A stretch of 64,000 bases of DNA from assembly GCF_003265705.1 (NCBI RefSeq), contig NW_020312817.1, positions 49,853,172-49,917,171 on the forward strand, read 5' to 3'. The stretch's first letter is position 1; the number at the start of each line of letters is the position of its first letter. Under the pieces are notes generated by a model. That model was not told the origin of the DNA. It searched no databases and saw only the letters and a list, made by a program, of their open reading frames with translations. The DNA is from Callorhinus ursinus. Taxonomy: Eukaryota; Chordata; Mammalia; Carnivora; Otariidae. Shown here in pieces: positions 29,601 to 42,115 of this stretch. Position numbers and translations under genes: made by a program.

Positions 29601-30913
29601 CACGAACACTCTCTCCGCCCGGTGAAAGGCCTCCCCATCCCCCACCGGCCACGGACGAGATGGCCTTTCCCTGACCGTCTCTCCAAACGTGGAACTAGGA
29701 ACGAAACCTTTCCTCTAGGAATGTGGTTGATCACCCAGTCGTCCCTTCCCTTCCTTCTCAGAAACCTAAACCACGGTGACAGCAAAGGCAACGAAGTCTG
29801 AAGTGGCCAAATTTTACATGCTTATGTGTAAAAGACAGAAGGAGCATGCATAACCCCGAAGAAACATGAGGGAGTAGCGTGGATTTACAAAAACAGTGTC
29901 AGGAAGACTAATGCTGTGGGAGCTGAGGCTTCCCCAAAATGGTCAAGACAACTAAAAGGATTTAAAAAGTTATTTTTGGTTTGTGAACAAGAACAAGGAA
30001 GGGCTAGGCTGGCGCTTGGGCCTCTGAGTTCCCTGGGAAAGAAAATGCTCTTTAGACCAAAAAGAGAAGAAAGGGAAGAGTGGACACAAAAATGAGGGAA
30101 GTGAAGCCAGCATGGGTGGGAGGAGATTTTAAGAAATGCTAAATTCCCGTTTCTCGGCCAGGGGATCCCACTGATGCATTCCCCAACACGTGCCGGGGAT
30201 CCTGGAAGAAACACACCATCCAGAGAAGGTGCCACCAGCAAGAAAAGAGCAAGCATCGTTCCCGACTCCGGTGCACCAAGCAAGACCAGCCCCAGTAAGA
30301 TTCCTGAGAGGGTAACTAAGGGAACCACAAGGAGCCAGGTTCAACAAAGGCCATCAACCCATCAACATCCAACTAACCTCACTGTTTTGTGTCATATGGT
30401 CATTGGACCAGCAGACTGGGAGACATCCTGTCTGATAGATCACAGACTCGAGGGCTGTAAGCCAAATCAGCCACAGATCTGTTTTGTTTGGCCTACATAG
30501 TGTTAGATTCTCGTTTGTCTTGCCAATATTAAAAAATCAAATTTTACATGAAACCGAGATTGTCTTGAAGGTCCACACTTCTACCTGGCTGACATGCCGT
30601 GGCTACTGCTCGGGGCCACCCCCAGCCTCACCATTCCATGCTTTCTTGACACCAAGGCCAGGGGTCAGAGATTACTTATTAATTGCCTGAATTAGTTATC
30701 ACTTCATTCATTTGTGTCACTTGCCAAGCCCTTGTAGGCATTTGCATTTGCGACTTGGGCCATGGATGTTTACATTTCCTAAGGCCTGCTATGACCCCTT
30801 TGAGGGCCAGCAGTAGAGAATTACAGGCCAGACAGGCTGGCTCACCACTGGCGGAATGACCATGTTCAAACTCAAGGGGTATAGCAACCCAGGTGTGGGG
30901 AAGGGAGGAGTCT

Positions 30914-30943
30914 TTTTTTTTTTTTAAACGAATTTATTTATTC

Positions 30944-30985
<42 letters not shown>

Positions 30986-31131
30986 AGGAGCAGTGCGGAG
31001 AGGCAGCGGAAGAGGGAGCAGCAGACTCCTTGCTGAGGAGGGAGCCCAACATGGGGCTCGATCCCAAGGCCTGGAGATCATGACCTGAGCCGAAGGCAGA
31101 CGCTTAAGCATCTGAGCCACCCAGGTGCCCC
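30914..31131 (-). mobile_element. CAN-SINE with expanded (GA)n
   Basis: A reverse-oriented copy whose internal (GA)n runs from about 30948 to 30984. The head ends gagccacccaggtgcccc. An imperfect gggagg(ag)tcttt duplication flanks it. Confidence 0.93.
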
Positions 31132-32779
31132 CGGGGGTGGGGGAGGTCTTTAGTGGTCTGCCATAGGGCTCTGTCCTCAGAACTGTCCTGTTATTATTTA
31201 CCAATATTGATAGACAAGGCACACTTACTAAATAGGCAGATGGTGAAAATAAGAGGGATAAAGCCATGTTGAATGAAAGGACCAGGTGCCAAAAGGTCAA
31301 GAGCTGGAGAGAAAAAAATCTAACAGGATAAATAGGGTCTTATACTTAGTCCCCAAACCATATATGTGCAAATCAAAGATGGCTGTAGTGCACATAAAAA
31401 TGTCTTAGGGATCAGGAGAGGTGAAAGACTAGCTGATGATACACACAATATGATGATCTGGCAGCTTCAAAGGGTCCTATAACCCAGAGTTTTTTGCAAC
31501 TTCTTTACTATAATCCACAGTAAGAAATATATCTTACAACATGATCCGTTATGTATTTATATATATGACAAGTTGGCAAAATACTATTTCCCCTTACTAG
31601 ATACACAAATCCCTCTCTCCCTCTGTTTCTTGTAGGTTGCAACTTTGTAAGTTGATTTCATAGTCCACTAACGGGTCCCAAGCCATAGCTGGACACACAC
31701 ACAGCCATGACCTGACCGGAACAGGACCCGTAGCACAGGCACCGACGGCAGGCAGCGACAGCCCCTCTCTGCCCAGAGAGATCATACCTGAACCCGGGCT
31801 TCCCTTGGGGCTGCCCCTGAGGGGACACAGAGCAAGCAAAACAGTGCAAAACCATAGAGGAACAGGTCCCTTTAGGTTCTGAAGAAGACAAAATTCGTGA
31901 AAGTCTTTACACAACTGAAGTCTGTCAGTCTGGCACAGAATTAGATTCATTCTGAGGGATGGAATTGGAAAATGGGTAAAGCTTTAGAGAGGTACACATG
32001 GGCTCAATTTAGGGAACACTTTTAACACTTAGAGATGCTAACGCACTGACCCTTATCCCCCTAACAAGCAGGAGGCAGCAAGTTCTTAGGAAAGAGACTT
32101 TGAAAAAGGAACAAGGCAGTTATCAGGTGATCACTGGCAATGCTAGAGGATGGGGCTAGTCGAGGGAGGCCCTTTCAAAGTCTCAGCTCAGAAATGCGCC
32201 AGCTCTAAACCCCTCCACGCCATCTCCCTCAATCCTCGATCCCCTCTGGGCTCCAGCAGATGCCACTCCAAGGATGTTCCCCAATGTATGCATTTTGTCT
32301 GGACCTCTCAGCTGACCTCCAGCTAGCTCTAACCCCTGGGACATGCTACAAGCCCACTGAGGAGCAGCTTGTCTCAAACAGAACTGAACTCCCCTCCCCA
32401 TTTGCAACAGCCCCCTTTCCAATTTCCTATTCTGGACAGCGTTCTTACACTCGCCAATGTTCCCGACCCCAGCATCACCTGTGTTCTTCCAATTCGCCTG
32501 ATCACCAGACCCAAACAGGTGACCCCAAACAATTTTAGATGAGAACACCTCTGCTCTATCTCCTCCCTCTCCATGCCTGCCCTCCTAATTTGAGCCTTGG
32601 TGTGTGTGCACACTTTCTAATTGTCAATCTGCCAGGGGCTCCTTCAAGCAACTCTATGTGCCCCCCAGCCCCACCCCACCCACTACCTCTGGTGATGATG
32701 CCTCACCTTCCCTCAAGGCTCCCAGTACCACTTTGTAACTCCTCCTCCCATTCCACCCACGCCCAGCCTCCAGAATTGA

Positions 32780-33290
32780 AGAATGTCATTTGCACGCACA
32801 AAGTGCTTAGCGCGTGTGACAGACTACATTACACCCCTCCATCCCACATGTACTTCTCCCATGGAGAGGTGGGGCCTATGCTCCCTCTCCTGAACCTGGC
32901 TGGGCTTGGGACAGTGGAAGTGACCCTACATGGCTTTCAAAGCTGAACACTCTTGGGGCTCAGTCACCATGCTGTGAGGAAGCCCGGACCACTTACAAAA
33001 GCCACATGCAGGTGTCTGAGCTGACATTCCCAATGGAAGTCCCAGCCAACAGCTGCCATCACCTGCCCAATGTGTGTGTGAAGGAGCCCTTCAAGGATTC
33101 GAGCCCAGTGGTCGAGTTACCTCCAGGTTTTGAGCCTCCCCAGCTGAGGCCCTAAACATCAAGGCCCAGAGACAAGCGTCCCCATGCTGTGTCCTTCCTG
33201 ACTTCTGAATCCAAAGGCTCCATGAGCATAATAAAATGACTGCTTTATGCCACTAAATTTTGGGGTGGCATAAAGACCAGACTCTATTTC
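32780..33290 (+). mobile_element. MLT1-type MaLR solo LTR
   Basis: The segment includes tctcccatggagaggtgggg cctatg, gaacctggctgggcttggga and an end with ataataaaatgactgcttta tgccactaaattttggggtg, typical of MLT1 LTRs. It is an ancient non-coding LTR with no internal viral genes. Confidence 0.82.
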
Positions 33291-33445
33291 AGGAACATCA
33301 AGACGTTAATAAATGAAAAGAGACAGACTATAAACAAATGCCCTAAAGCCTATCAGTGCTGTGAAAGCAGTCTACACAAGGGCGTAGGGTTAGCGTCATT
33401 TCTATCTGGGCAGGTGGACATGTGTGTCAAGAAAGATCTCACTTT

Positions 33446-33539
33446 GGGGCGCCTGGCTGGCTCATCTGGTAGAGCAAGAGACCCTTCATCTCGTGAGGTC
33501 AAGTCCCACATTGGGGGTAGTTTACTTAACAAAACAAAA
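33446..33539 (+). mobile_element. Short CAN-SINE, older subtype
   Basis: The head is ggggcgcctggctggctcat, followed by a tRNA-like region (gtcaagtcccacattgggggtag) and a short A-rich tail without the CT-rich body. The flanks aagatctcactt and aaagtctcactt look like a decayed duplication. Confidence 0.85.
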
Positions 33540-33984
33540 AAAGTCTCACTTCAAAGTAACCTTGGGGACAAGGCTTGAAAGATGGGCAGGTATTTGGGAG
33601 GGGGGAGGGGTGGAGGAATTCCAGATGGAGGGAAGAGCATATGCAAAAGCATCCAATCATGAGAAGGCGTGGGGGCCCAGGGAAAGGTAAGCTGCTGAGC
33701 ACGGCTTGAGTATTAAGTATGCGGAGGACAGGTGTGTGGCTCACAGCATGAACAAAACGGAGCAGATTTACCTTTTAGAAGGGGCAATCAGATGTCCCTG
33801 TAGAATTCAGACTGCAGACTACAAGGCTGGTGCCCTAAAGACCAGTTAGGAGGCGAATGTCCAAATCAGTGATAAGGGCCTGAACTAAGGCAACAGCCGA
33901 GAGATCAGAATGAGCCATAGTTATGGAAGCAGATGATTAAATGTAGGGGCTGAGACAAGAAACGGAATCAACTGCCTCCTGATA

Positions 33985-34180
33985 AAGTCCTCCCTCACCA
34001 GACCTGCTGACCACAGGGTCTGAGCCAGATCCTACAGTCACCACACACAGCTCCCTTCTGGTGGGGGATCTTTCCCTGTGAGTATGACCAACTACACTGT
34101 AAGCTCCTACACTAAAGCTTCCATCACACCTTCAGGACCTAGCAGCGAGTACTCAGTATATGTTCAAAAAGATCTGCTGC
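33985..34180 (+). mobile_element. L2 3' end fragment
   Basis: L2-like aaagtcctccctcaccagac, aactacactgtaagctccta and a terminal gcgagtactcagtatatgtt. Confidence 0.6.
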
Positions 34181-36234
34181 TTCTTCCTCCCAGGACCTGG
34201 CTGGTACCCACCTCTTCAGCCCTGTACCCGGAGAAGAGGGCCCGAGAAATTCTGGGCAGAGTCGGTGGCTGCTACTCTGCTCTGGCCCCTGTCACAAAGC
34301 ATGCACCGCAGAGGTCTGCAAAGCTGCTGGAGCCATGGGGAATACCTCTGCCATACGTGACTGGAGAACCTCACAACTGATCCCCAGATCAGCCTGCCCC
34401 GAATCCACCCTCCGTGCACAGGCCCACCAAAAGTGGGTCCCTTTTTACAGCCACTTTCCAGGTACAAAACCGCACCTTGGCCTCACTGGGATCCACACTC
34501 CCAACCCTACCCAGTCAGTTCCCTGCCTCACAGTGTCACCAGGAAGGCTGTGACCCATCCCAGGCTGAGCCTTGTCCAAGCTGGGGGTGCTCTCCCCTCA
34601 ATGGGGGGCCAACAGGGGCTTGTTACTGGAAGACAGGCAGAGTAAATGCCCTTCTCAGATCCAAGCAGAGACTCCATGCCCCACCCCACTTCATGAAGAG
34701 CTAACATGTACATACAGCACACCAACCCCAGTCATGATTCTCACCCTAAGGGGACTCCAGATCTTCCTCTGAGGGTCCAGGAAACTCTACTGGGATTGGT
34801 CCCTGCACCCTGCCTGCTCAGGACTCCCAAGGTCCCACCCATCTCTTCTTCTACAGCCAACTCCCTTCTTCTGCTCCCACTCCCCCACAGCTGGTCCCCC
34901 AGACATCTGCAGGTATTCAACAACAGCAGTTCACCCTCCCCACCTGAGGGGCTCCAGAGAAGTGTGGAACTCCACCACCAAACATCTCATTTTTGTCTAG
35001 AAAACAGGGTGCAGAACAGAAAAGACACGAGATTTCCCAAGTCCTTCCTGGCTCTCAGAGTATCAGCACACTGAAACCAAATCAGCAATCCCCTATCAAA
35101 GGGAAACAGAAGGAAGGAGGTTAAAGACTACTATCTTGAGAGATCAAAGTCCTCGCTGGCCACACCATCTTAGGGCCTCTAGGAAAGGGGAAGTCAGAAG
35201 AGGCAGAGTCCGGGGGCTGTTCTGCAAACCAGTCACCATGTTGGAAGAAACGTATCTGGGAAGGTGTTTCTAGCCAGGATGGATGAGTCTGCAGCCAACC
35301 TCCACTGAAGGCCAGTGGCTGGGAGGCAGGGCTGGTCGGGGGTGCATCCTCTACAGTGGAATCTCCAAGAATGAATTCTAGGATTCCAAGATAGTAGTGG
35401 CTGCTCCCCACCCAGCTGGCCAACAGATCCCACCCAGCGCTTTCCCAGCAGCCCGTACCAGCAGCTCAGCTCTTCTGCCCTCCAGCAGCTGTGCCAGGGG
35501 TTGGACCTCCCAGCTCCGCCCTTCCCCCCAGTCCTAGAGAGCAGCTGCCAATTCCTTCCTCCCCTCCCCCTCCCCCAACTGATGGCCCCACTGCCTCTCA
35601 ACACAGGGGCCGTATTTATGGCACCTTCTGTCTAGAGGTGATCAATTATTCATCTCTTAAGAGGATTCTCCTCTCCTGGGATTTACTGATGAAACAAATC
35701 TGTGAGAGGGGAAAGAGACTTTTAGGGGAGCCCTTTCAGGGGATGTGCTCATTTGCCTGCATGTGTCTGAGTGTGGGGGTATGTATGCTGGCTAGCCCTG
35801 TCCCATGTCTACACTCTCCACACCCAAGCTCTCTGCAGACAGCAAATCCTGGGGGGCTATGTCTAACTTCTAGAGACTGTCATGTATTGGCAAAGAGTGT
35901 TCTTGTGTGAGGTGGGGGGAGGTAGTGGCTCTTGTGGTTAGTATGTACATATCAATAAAACACTTTAAAATCTAATTTTTTTCCTACTACAAACTGGATA
36001 CAGATGTAGCAGATCTCTCAATGGCTGGGGTGATGCTTGGGAAAAAGCTGAATTAGACCCAATGACCTCAGGGAATTCCTGAGGTCACCATATCTGGCAG
36101 AAGCACAGGGCTGTGACTGTTCATGCCTTCTGACCCAACAGTAACCGATGTGGTTTCAAGGAAGAAAGGAAAAGAAGAGGAACTAGGAAAAGTCTAGTAA
36201 CTTCGATGGAACACTCCTAGAGTATCATGCTAAT

Positions 36235-36395
36235 AACTGCACACTCACTTATCTCCTCCAATCATCATAAACTCCTACAGGGTAGATATACCTCCACAGA
36301 TGAGGACCCTGAACACAGAGAGGCTAAGAAACTTTCCCAGGATCACACAGCAATCCAGAAGAGCACAGTGATTTTTAACCATTAAGTATTCCTAA
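36235..36395 (-). repeat. MIR SINE fragment
   Basis: Reverse MIR (cacagatgaggaccctgaac acagagaggctaagaaac). Confidence 0.82.
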
Positions 36396-36469
36396 TCTCA
36401 CTTTAGGAAATGTAAACAAAATAAGACAACAGAAGAAATTAAAAAGTTACATGTGCCAAAGATTTCCCC

Positions 36470-36790
36470 TGAAGCATTAATAATAAAGAATTACAAATAA
36501 CCTAAGTGTCCCAACAATAGGGAAATGGTTTTAAAATGTTATGCTGGTTTTTCTTCATGAAAAGAAAATGGGAATAAACATATGAAAAAGTACTCAACTT
36601 CTTAAGAAAATGGGGAATAAACATATGAAAAAATACTCAACTTCTTAGTAATCAGAGAAATACAAAATAAGATCACCGTGAGATTTCTTTTTATACCCAC
36701 TATATATAATTTAAGAGCAAGAATGTTTAGTTCGATTCTCCTGGTATACACTAGAGCAAAATCATCAATGTTCAATCATTCCTGATCTAA
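36470..36790 (+). mobile_element. Old L1 fragment with a 42-bp tandem duplication
   Basis: L1-like sequence. The segment aagaaaatgggaataaacat ... ctcaacttctt at 36562-36603 repeats almost exactly at 36604-36646. A young SINE follows at 36804. Confidence 0.6.
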
Positions 36791-36803
36791 TTGGTTATTT
36801 TTG

Positions 36804-37002
36804 GAAAATTTTTTTTAAAGATTTTATTTATTTATTTAAGAGAGAGAGAATGAGAGGTAGAGAGCACGAGAGGGAAGAGGGTCAGAGGGAGAAGCAGACT
36901 CCCTGCCGAGCAGGGAGCCCGATGTGGGACTCGATCCTGGGACTCCAGGATCATGACCTGAGCCGAAGGCAGTCGCTCAATCAACTGAGCCACCCAGGCG
37001 CC
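36804..37002 (-). mobile_element. CAN-SINE, young-looking
   Basis: A reverse copy with an exact 17-bp target-site duplication (ctaattggttatttttg at 36787-36803 and 37003-37019). It differs from the 19705 copy at only a few positions. Confidence 0.96.
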
Positions 37003-37329
37003 CTAATTGGTTATTTTTGAAATAAGTACTGGTATGATGTCCACAGCATATATTGTTGCTTCTCTTATGAATACTTGTCTCAGGCCTTTTCTTCGATGGG
37101 CAACCTTTCCTTGGAAAATAAAGCATATAAAAATGCATTCTTTCATTCTAAGTGTTATTTTGTACATGTATTAACATACCTCTTTATTTTACTCATGGTA
37201 TAGCAGGATGCTAAGATATCATTTGAAATACAATCTTGGTTAACTGGATTCTAGCTTACTCTATTATTTTAATAACTTAATTTTAATAAAATGAACAAGA
37301 TCTCAAAACGAAGAAGAAAAGAATGTTTA

Positions 37330-37565
37330 GCTTGTATCCTGCCCTTACCACTTACTAGCTGTGTGGCCTTGCACAAGTTAGTTAATCTCTCTGTGTCTCA
37401 TTTCTTTGTCTGTAAACCTGGGGTTAAAAATTAACCTCTCTGTGCCTCTGTTTCCTCATCTGTATATCCGGGGTTAATAATAGTACCCAGCCTCACAAGG
37501 TTGTCATGATTAAACAAATTAATATATGAAGAACACTTTTAACAGTACCAGGTACACAGTAAGGC
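37330..37565 (+). repeat. MIR SINE with internal duplication
   Basis: The MIR core appears twice: ttaatctctctgtgtctcat ttctttgtctgtaaacctgg and ttaacctctctgtgcctctg tttcctcatctgtatatccgg. The standard 3' half follows. Confidence 0.88.
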
Positions 37566-37639
37566 GTGAAAACTTTAGTTTCATACCAAGTGCGGGGAGG
37601 TGGAGGTTAGCAGGAATTTTCTTCTCATATACCATTGGT

Positions 37640-38620
37640 AGAGGGCAAAACAGAAGAAATATTTTTGAAAGGTCTGTGGTGCTTTCTTTTAATGTTAAGC
37701 ATACATTTACCCTATGGTCTTGCAATTCCACTCCCAGAGAAACTCTGCAAATGTGCATCAGAGATATGTACACAAACGTTCACTGCAGCATTACTCCTAA
37801 AAGCCAAATCCTGGAAATATTCTAAGTGCCCACCAACCACAGAGGGACAATGGAATATTATATATCAGTGCAAACAAATGAACCACAGGAACACAAAAAA
37901 ATCTGAGACTAGACTGAGCTAAAAAAAAAAAAAAAGAAGCAAGCCTTGAAAGGCTATACATAGTCTACCAATTCAAAAAAGATCAATCAAAAAATAAAAT
38001 GTACTGTAAAAGATTTAATTAAATGAATGTAATTAAAACTTTTTTCTTTAATGCAAGGGAATGATAAACACAAAATTCAAGGGAGTGGTAACCTCTGGAG
38101 GTGAAGAAAGGGTATAGGGTTAGGGGAAACACCCAGATAGTTTCAGCAATATTGGCCATGTTCTAATTTTTATCTTCGGTAGGTACTTCACGTGTGCATT
38201 ATCATGCTTTATCTGTTTAATGTACATAAAATACTAGGTCAAATATGCATTTCAAATAATACATAAGAAAAATTACAATACATACTACTTTATCAGTAGA
38301 TGTGTAACTGCTTAAAATGATAAAATATAAGAACATTTTTATAAAAACACAGGGAAATGTCTTAAATGAAAAAAGAAACTCAAGAATGTACTTGTACTCA
38401 TAAATAAATGCTTTCTGAGGGTTTTTATGACAGGGGAAGTGTTTATACACTATTTGAAGTGGAGAAAAGTAACAAGCTTAAAAATATAGCCCAAGTTAAG
38501 AATTCAATTCCATCCACAACACACGCTTGTGCACACAAAACACCAAAGGAAAATATGCAGAAATGTTAACAATGCTCATCTCGGGGTGGTATAGAATGGG
38601 AATATTTCCTTGTTCATAGT
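37640..38620 (+). mobile_element. Old L1 3' fragments
   Basis: ORF2-end-like gcaattccactcccagagaa, ttcactgcagcattactcct and ggacaatggaatattatata, then AT-rich 3' UTR-like sequence. Confidence 0.68.
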
Positions 38621-38632
38621 CTCCAGACTTTT

Positions 38633-38831
38633 TTTTTTTTAAAGATTTTATTTATTTATTTGACAGAGAGAGACACAGCGAGAGAGGGAATACAAGCAGT
38701 GGGAGTGGGAGAGGGTTCAGAAGCAGGCTTCCCCCAGAGTGGGGAGCCGGATGCGGGGCTTGATCCCAGGACCTGGAATCATGACCTGAGCTGAAGGCAG
38801 ACACTTAACGACTGAACCACCCAGGCGCCCC
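38633..38831 (-). mobile_element. CAN-SINE
   Basis: A reverse copy with an exact catagtctccagacttt duplication at 38615-38631 and 38832-38848. Confidence 0.96.
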
Positions 38832-39043
38832 CATAGTCTCCAGACTTTATTGTAGGCATCATTTTTACTTAGTGGGAGGTGTAAGAACAGGGTACGGACA
38901 ACACACCTGAAACTCTGCATACACTACGCAGGCCGCGGAACAAAGACTAGACTAGGCGGGAGCTTCCTGGAGAGGAATTTGTGAGTGAAGTTCCTTTTTG
39001 CTATTTCTGTTGCTGGATAGTTGTTTGTGTTACCCATCCCCCC

Positions 39044-39044
<1 letters not shown>

Positions 39045-39076
<32 letters not shown>
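39045..39076. repeat. (CA)n microsatellite beside the CpG island
   Basis: About 16 CA units, roughly 140 bp from the CpG-dense block. Confidence 0.95.
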
Positions 39077-39079
<3 letters not shown>

Positions 39080-39214
39080 GATAGTAGGGAAAATCCTACG
39101 AGATGAGCAGCACTGTGGGAGGGGGAGGGGAAGACAGGGTTTGGTTGAAGTGGGGTGCAGAGGCTGAAGTTCCCCACCCAATAAAAGTTCTCTAGGGCTC
39201 GCTGTGCTTCCACC

Positions 39215-39530
39215 TGAAGTCCAAGGTAAAGCCCGGCAAGGCGCACGGTGCAGAAGCCGCCTCTCTCGACAGCGCGATCCTACCCTCTACCCTCCCCCCA
39301 GCGACCCCGGCAGGCAGCCGGAGGGGGTGCGCAATGGGTGGGGTCGGGGGGAGTCTAGGCCCGGCGCCGTCTCCTGATCTTCGGCCAAGGCGGCCAGCTC
39401 TCCCGACGGAAGCCCCAGCCTCGAGCAGCCGGTGGCGGGCGGCCGGCCGGGGGCCAGCCGGGAGGAAACCGAGCCGCCTGGCCAAAGGCGCAGCAGCTGC
39501 CTCGAAGCCTCCAGCGCACAAGAACCAGGT
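39215..39530. promoter_or_regulatory. Intronic CpG island, candidate internal TET3 promoter
   Basis: This is an isolated CpG-dense block (gcgcacggtgc, ggcccggcgccgtct, ggcggccggccggggg) in the 35.6-kb intron, surrounded by CpG-poor sequence with SINEs and a (CA)n tract. It lies about 12 kb upstream of the giant exon, where a promoter for CXXC-less TET3 could be. I see no strong minus-strand donor inside it. The long frames through it are ordinary for GC-rich sequence and I do not call them genes. Confidence 0.55.
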
Positions 39531-41028
39531 CAGGACACAGAGGCGGCTCCTTGGCCAGACAACAAGACACACAAACACACACACACACGCACGCACGCCG
39601 CTGGGGCCATCGCCAGAGCCACGCAGTGCACGTCCAGAGGAGCCCCCATCACCCCCCAGCGAGGCCGGGTACTCCCACGGCTCCACCCACCCAACTGCCC
39701 ACACCCACTTCTCACCACCCACCTCCCACCCCAGAGTCTGACCGCGAAGCAAATGAGAAAGCAAACCCGCCACCACCACAGCCCACTGAGCACCACCCAT
39801 GACCAACAGCCCCACGCACGTTCCCTAAAGGTGTCCAAAGCCCACAAAACCTCCTGGCCCCTCAGGAGGGCTAGAGGACAACCCTGAGGAGGAGAGCAGC
39901 TAACAGTTTTGAGAGGCCAGGGCAAAATCCTGGATTAAACAAGCAATGTCATGTTCAAATGTAACCTTTTCGAGTCTTCCAATATCCATTTTAGTGGATG
40001 GGCACATAAATGAGGGACAGTTAACCAGACTCCAAGGCTCAACACTGGTGAGTGGCAAAAGCCAATGGAACATGGAAGGGGAGTGTGGATGCTCACGGCC
40101 TCCCAGCTGCCAAGCTTCTCATCTTTTGAAGAATGAGCTCCCACACGTGCAGGCGAGTCTCACAAACCATGGATTTCAGCCTCTCCCTTGGACGCCTGTC
40201 AGGTGAGTTTACCCCCGTCCCTTCCTCCTTTCTCAAGAACTCAAGAAGACTTATACTTTTTTTCATTCAAAGAAATGAATCTTTAAGCCAGGACCCAAAA
40301 ATCTGGAGGAAAACTAATTTGGGGCAGAGGGGCCTCCAACATCAGTCATACCACCGACTTCACACAGTGGGCTAGGAACTGGAAATGGGGGAGAAACTGC
40401 CATTTAGGGAAGCCTGGTAACAGGAAATTAGGGAGTGCGAATAAACTGAATAAATTCTATTTATGCTAAACTCCTAGGGGAAAAAAAATCACACATCTCA
40501 GTATAGTCTCATTATCCACAGGCACTACTGGTCTGTTAGCCCGGTTAACTGAAAGATGCCAGTGTTTGGGTTCTTGTACATGTTCATCTGGAAGTCCTAT
40601 CTGCAGTGTTAGAGAGAAGGGCATAGAAACCCTGGCCCTCCGCATCGGTGATCTGCTCTCTGAGGGTCAGAGGTGATGAGGAACACTGTGGGAGTCCTCC
40701 TCCCGCTCGTCTTCCTGTGGCACACCCCCACTGACTTCCCTCCCAGTTTCTGTGACGCTGCTAGATCTTGGTCCTCCATTCTCCATTTCCTCCTTTACCC
40801 CCTCAACAGAGCTACTCTCCACCCTTCCACCCTCTGCTCTCCTGGAAACCTCCCCTCCACCCAAGGTTCCACAGCTCAGCCTGCACCAATAACCCTAAAG
40901 CTTCCTTTTTGCTGGACTGTTCCCTCAAGCTCCCAGCCTGCTCTCCAGCTCCAAGAAATATTTCTACCTGGACGCAATGTAAGCTCAACACATTTAAAAC
41001 CTAACTTGGTGGGCAGGTTGGGGGGGAG

Positions 41029-41143
41029 GGGGCACCCAGCTGGCTCCGTCTAAAGGCATGTGACTCTTGATCCAGGGTCTTGAGTGACAGCTCCACACTG
41101 GATGTAGAGATTACTTAAAAATAAAGTCTTAAAAAAAAAAAAA
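41029..41143 (+). mobile_element. Short CAN-SINE, older subtype
   Basis: It has a diverged head (ggggcacccagctggctccg), a tRNA-like middle (gtgactcttgatccagggtc), then gattacttaaaaataaagtc and poly(A). It lacks the CT-rich body. Confidence 0.82.
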
Positions 41144-41539
41144 CAACTCAGCACCTGTCCCCTTTTTCCCAGCAACTCCTACTCTGAACACTGATTTTTT
41201 AAAAATTCATGTGAAAAGTTATTCTCCTGGATATCCTGGCTCAAACCTCCCATCACCTTTGATGTCCCCTTTATGTTTCCATATGCAAGCAGACCCTAGT
41301 CCTGTCAACGGCTCCTCCTGACAGTAGTTCAGATCTGCCTTCTTTTCATTTTCTCCTCACTTCCCTCTTGGGATAACTGCAGTACAAGGCTCCTTGACTG
41401 GCCAGCACACCTCTGCCTTCACCCCAGCCTGCACTCTCAGTCATATTCAATCCACTGAGCCTTGAACCCACAGCCCCCAGCTCCCAGGCCAGCATGCCTA
41501 ATTCACTACTTCAATCTTTTTTGGTTCAAATGGCAAAAA

Positions 41540-41900
41540 TAAGCAAAAAAGTAGGTAGGTAGGTAGGTAAACAGACAGATATATGTATCAAGGGCAATAT
41601 AGATCTTGCCATCTTGCTCCTAGGAACTTAGGTTTATAAATCTGCATTTTTTTCAAAAAATCTTTTCTACACATTAGTGAAAACTGAAAACTCCGGATGA
41701 GGAGAACAGCTGGGTAAATTATAATACAACTCAGTGGAATATTAGATAGTCCTCAAAAACCATAAATTATGAACGCCAAGGCAATATGTTTGATAAAATG
41801 GGCAGCAGAAACAGCAGAATACCATACTGTATGAAAGTCATGACTACAAATACATAAAACCATGCAGGCAAAGGACAAAAGATGGAAGGTAGTTTAAAAA
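41540..41900 (+). mobile_element. Old L1 3' fragment
   Basis: L1-like tacaactcagtggaatatta and ataccatactgtatgaaagt. A (GTAG)n tetranucleotide run lies at about 41551-41568. Confidence 0.5.
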
Positions 41901-41999
41901 GCAGAAAGAGCTAGAATGCCCCCTAGAATACTAAAATCTCACCTAATGATGCTATCAGCACATCATAACCATCATGCCTTTCATATATAGTGTACATAT

Positions 42000-42115
42000 G
42001 TATTAATTCAGGTATGCTTCCAGCAAACATGTATTGAGAACCTACTATATGAATGTTACTTCTAGGCACTGGGGATGCCACAGTGGATGAGCAGTCTCTG
42101 CCTCATGAGCAAAGA
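42000..42115 (-). mobile_element. L2 LINE 3' end fragment
   Basis: Reverse L2 terminus: catgtattgagaacctacta ... taggcactggggatgccaca. Confidence 0.75.

Noticed and set aside
32780..33290. Possible endogenous retrovirus
   Set aside because: Only a solo MLT1-like MaLR LTR is present. I see no gag, pol or env sequence around it.
39192..39815. Minus-strand open frame of 207 codons across the CpG island
   Set aside because: Stops are rare in CpG-rich sequence. The translation is Gly/Ala/Arg/Pro-rich and runs through (CA)n as Cys-Val repeats, with no domain and no clear splice sites.
41551..41568. Short direct repeats (gtag)n considered as an array
   Set aside because: A plain tetranucleotide microsatellite. 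No spacers, so not CRISPR-like, and the genome is mammalian.
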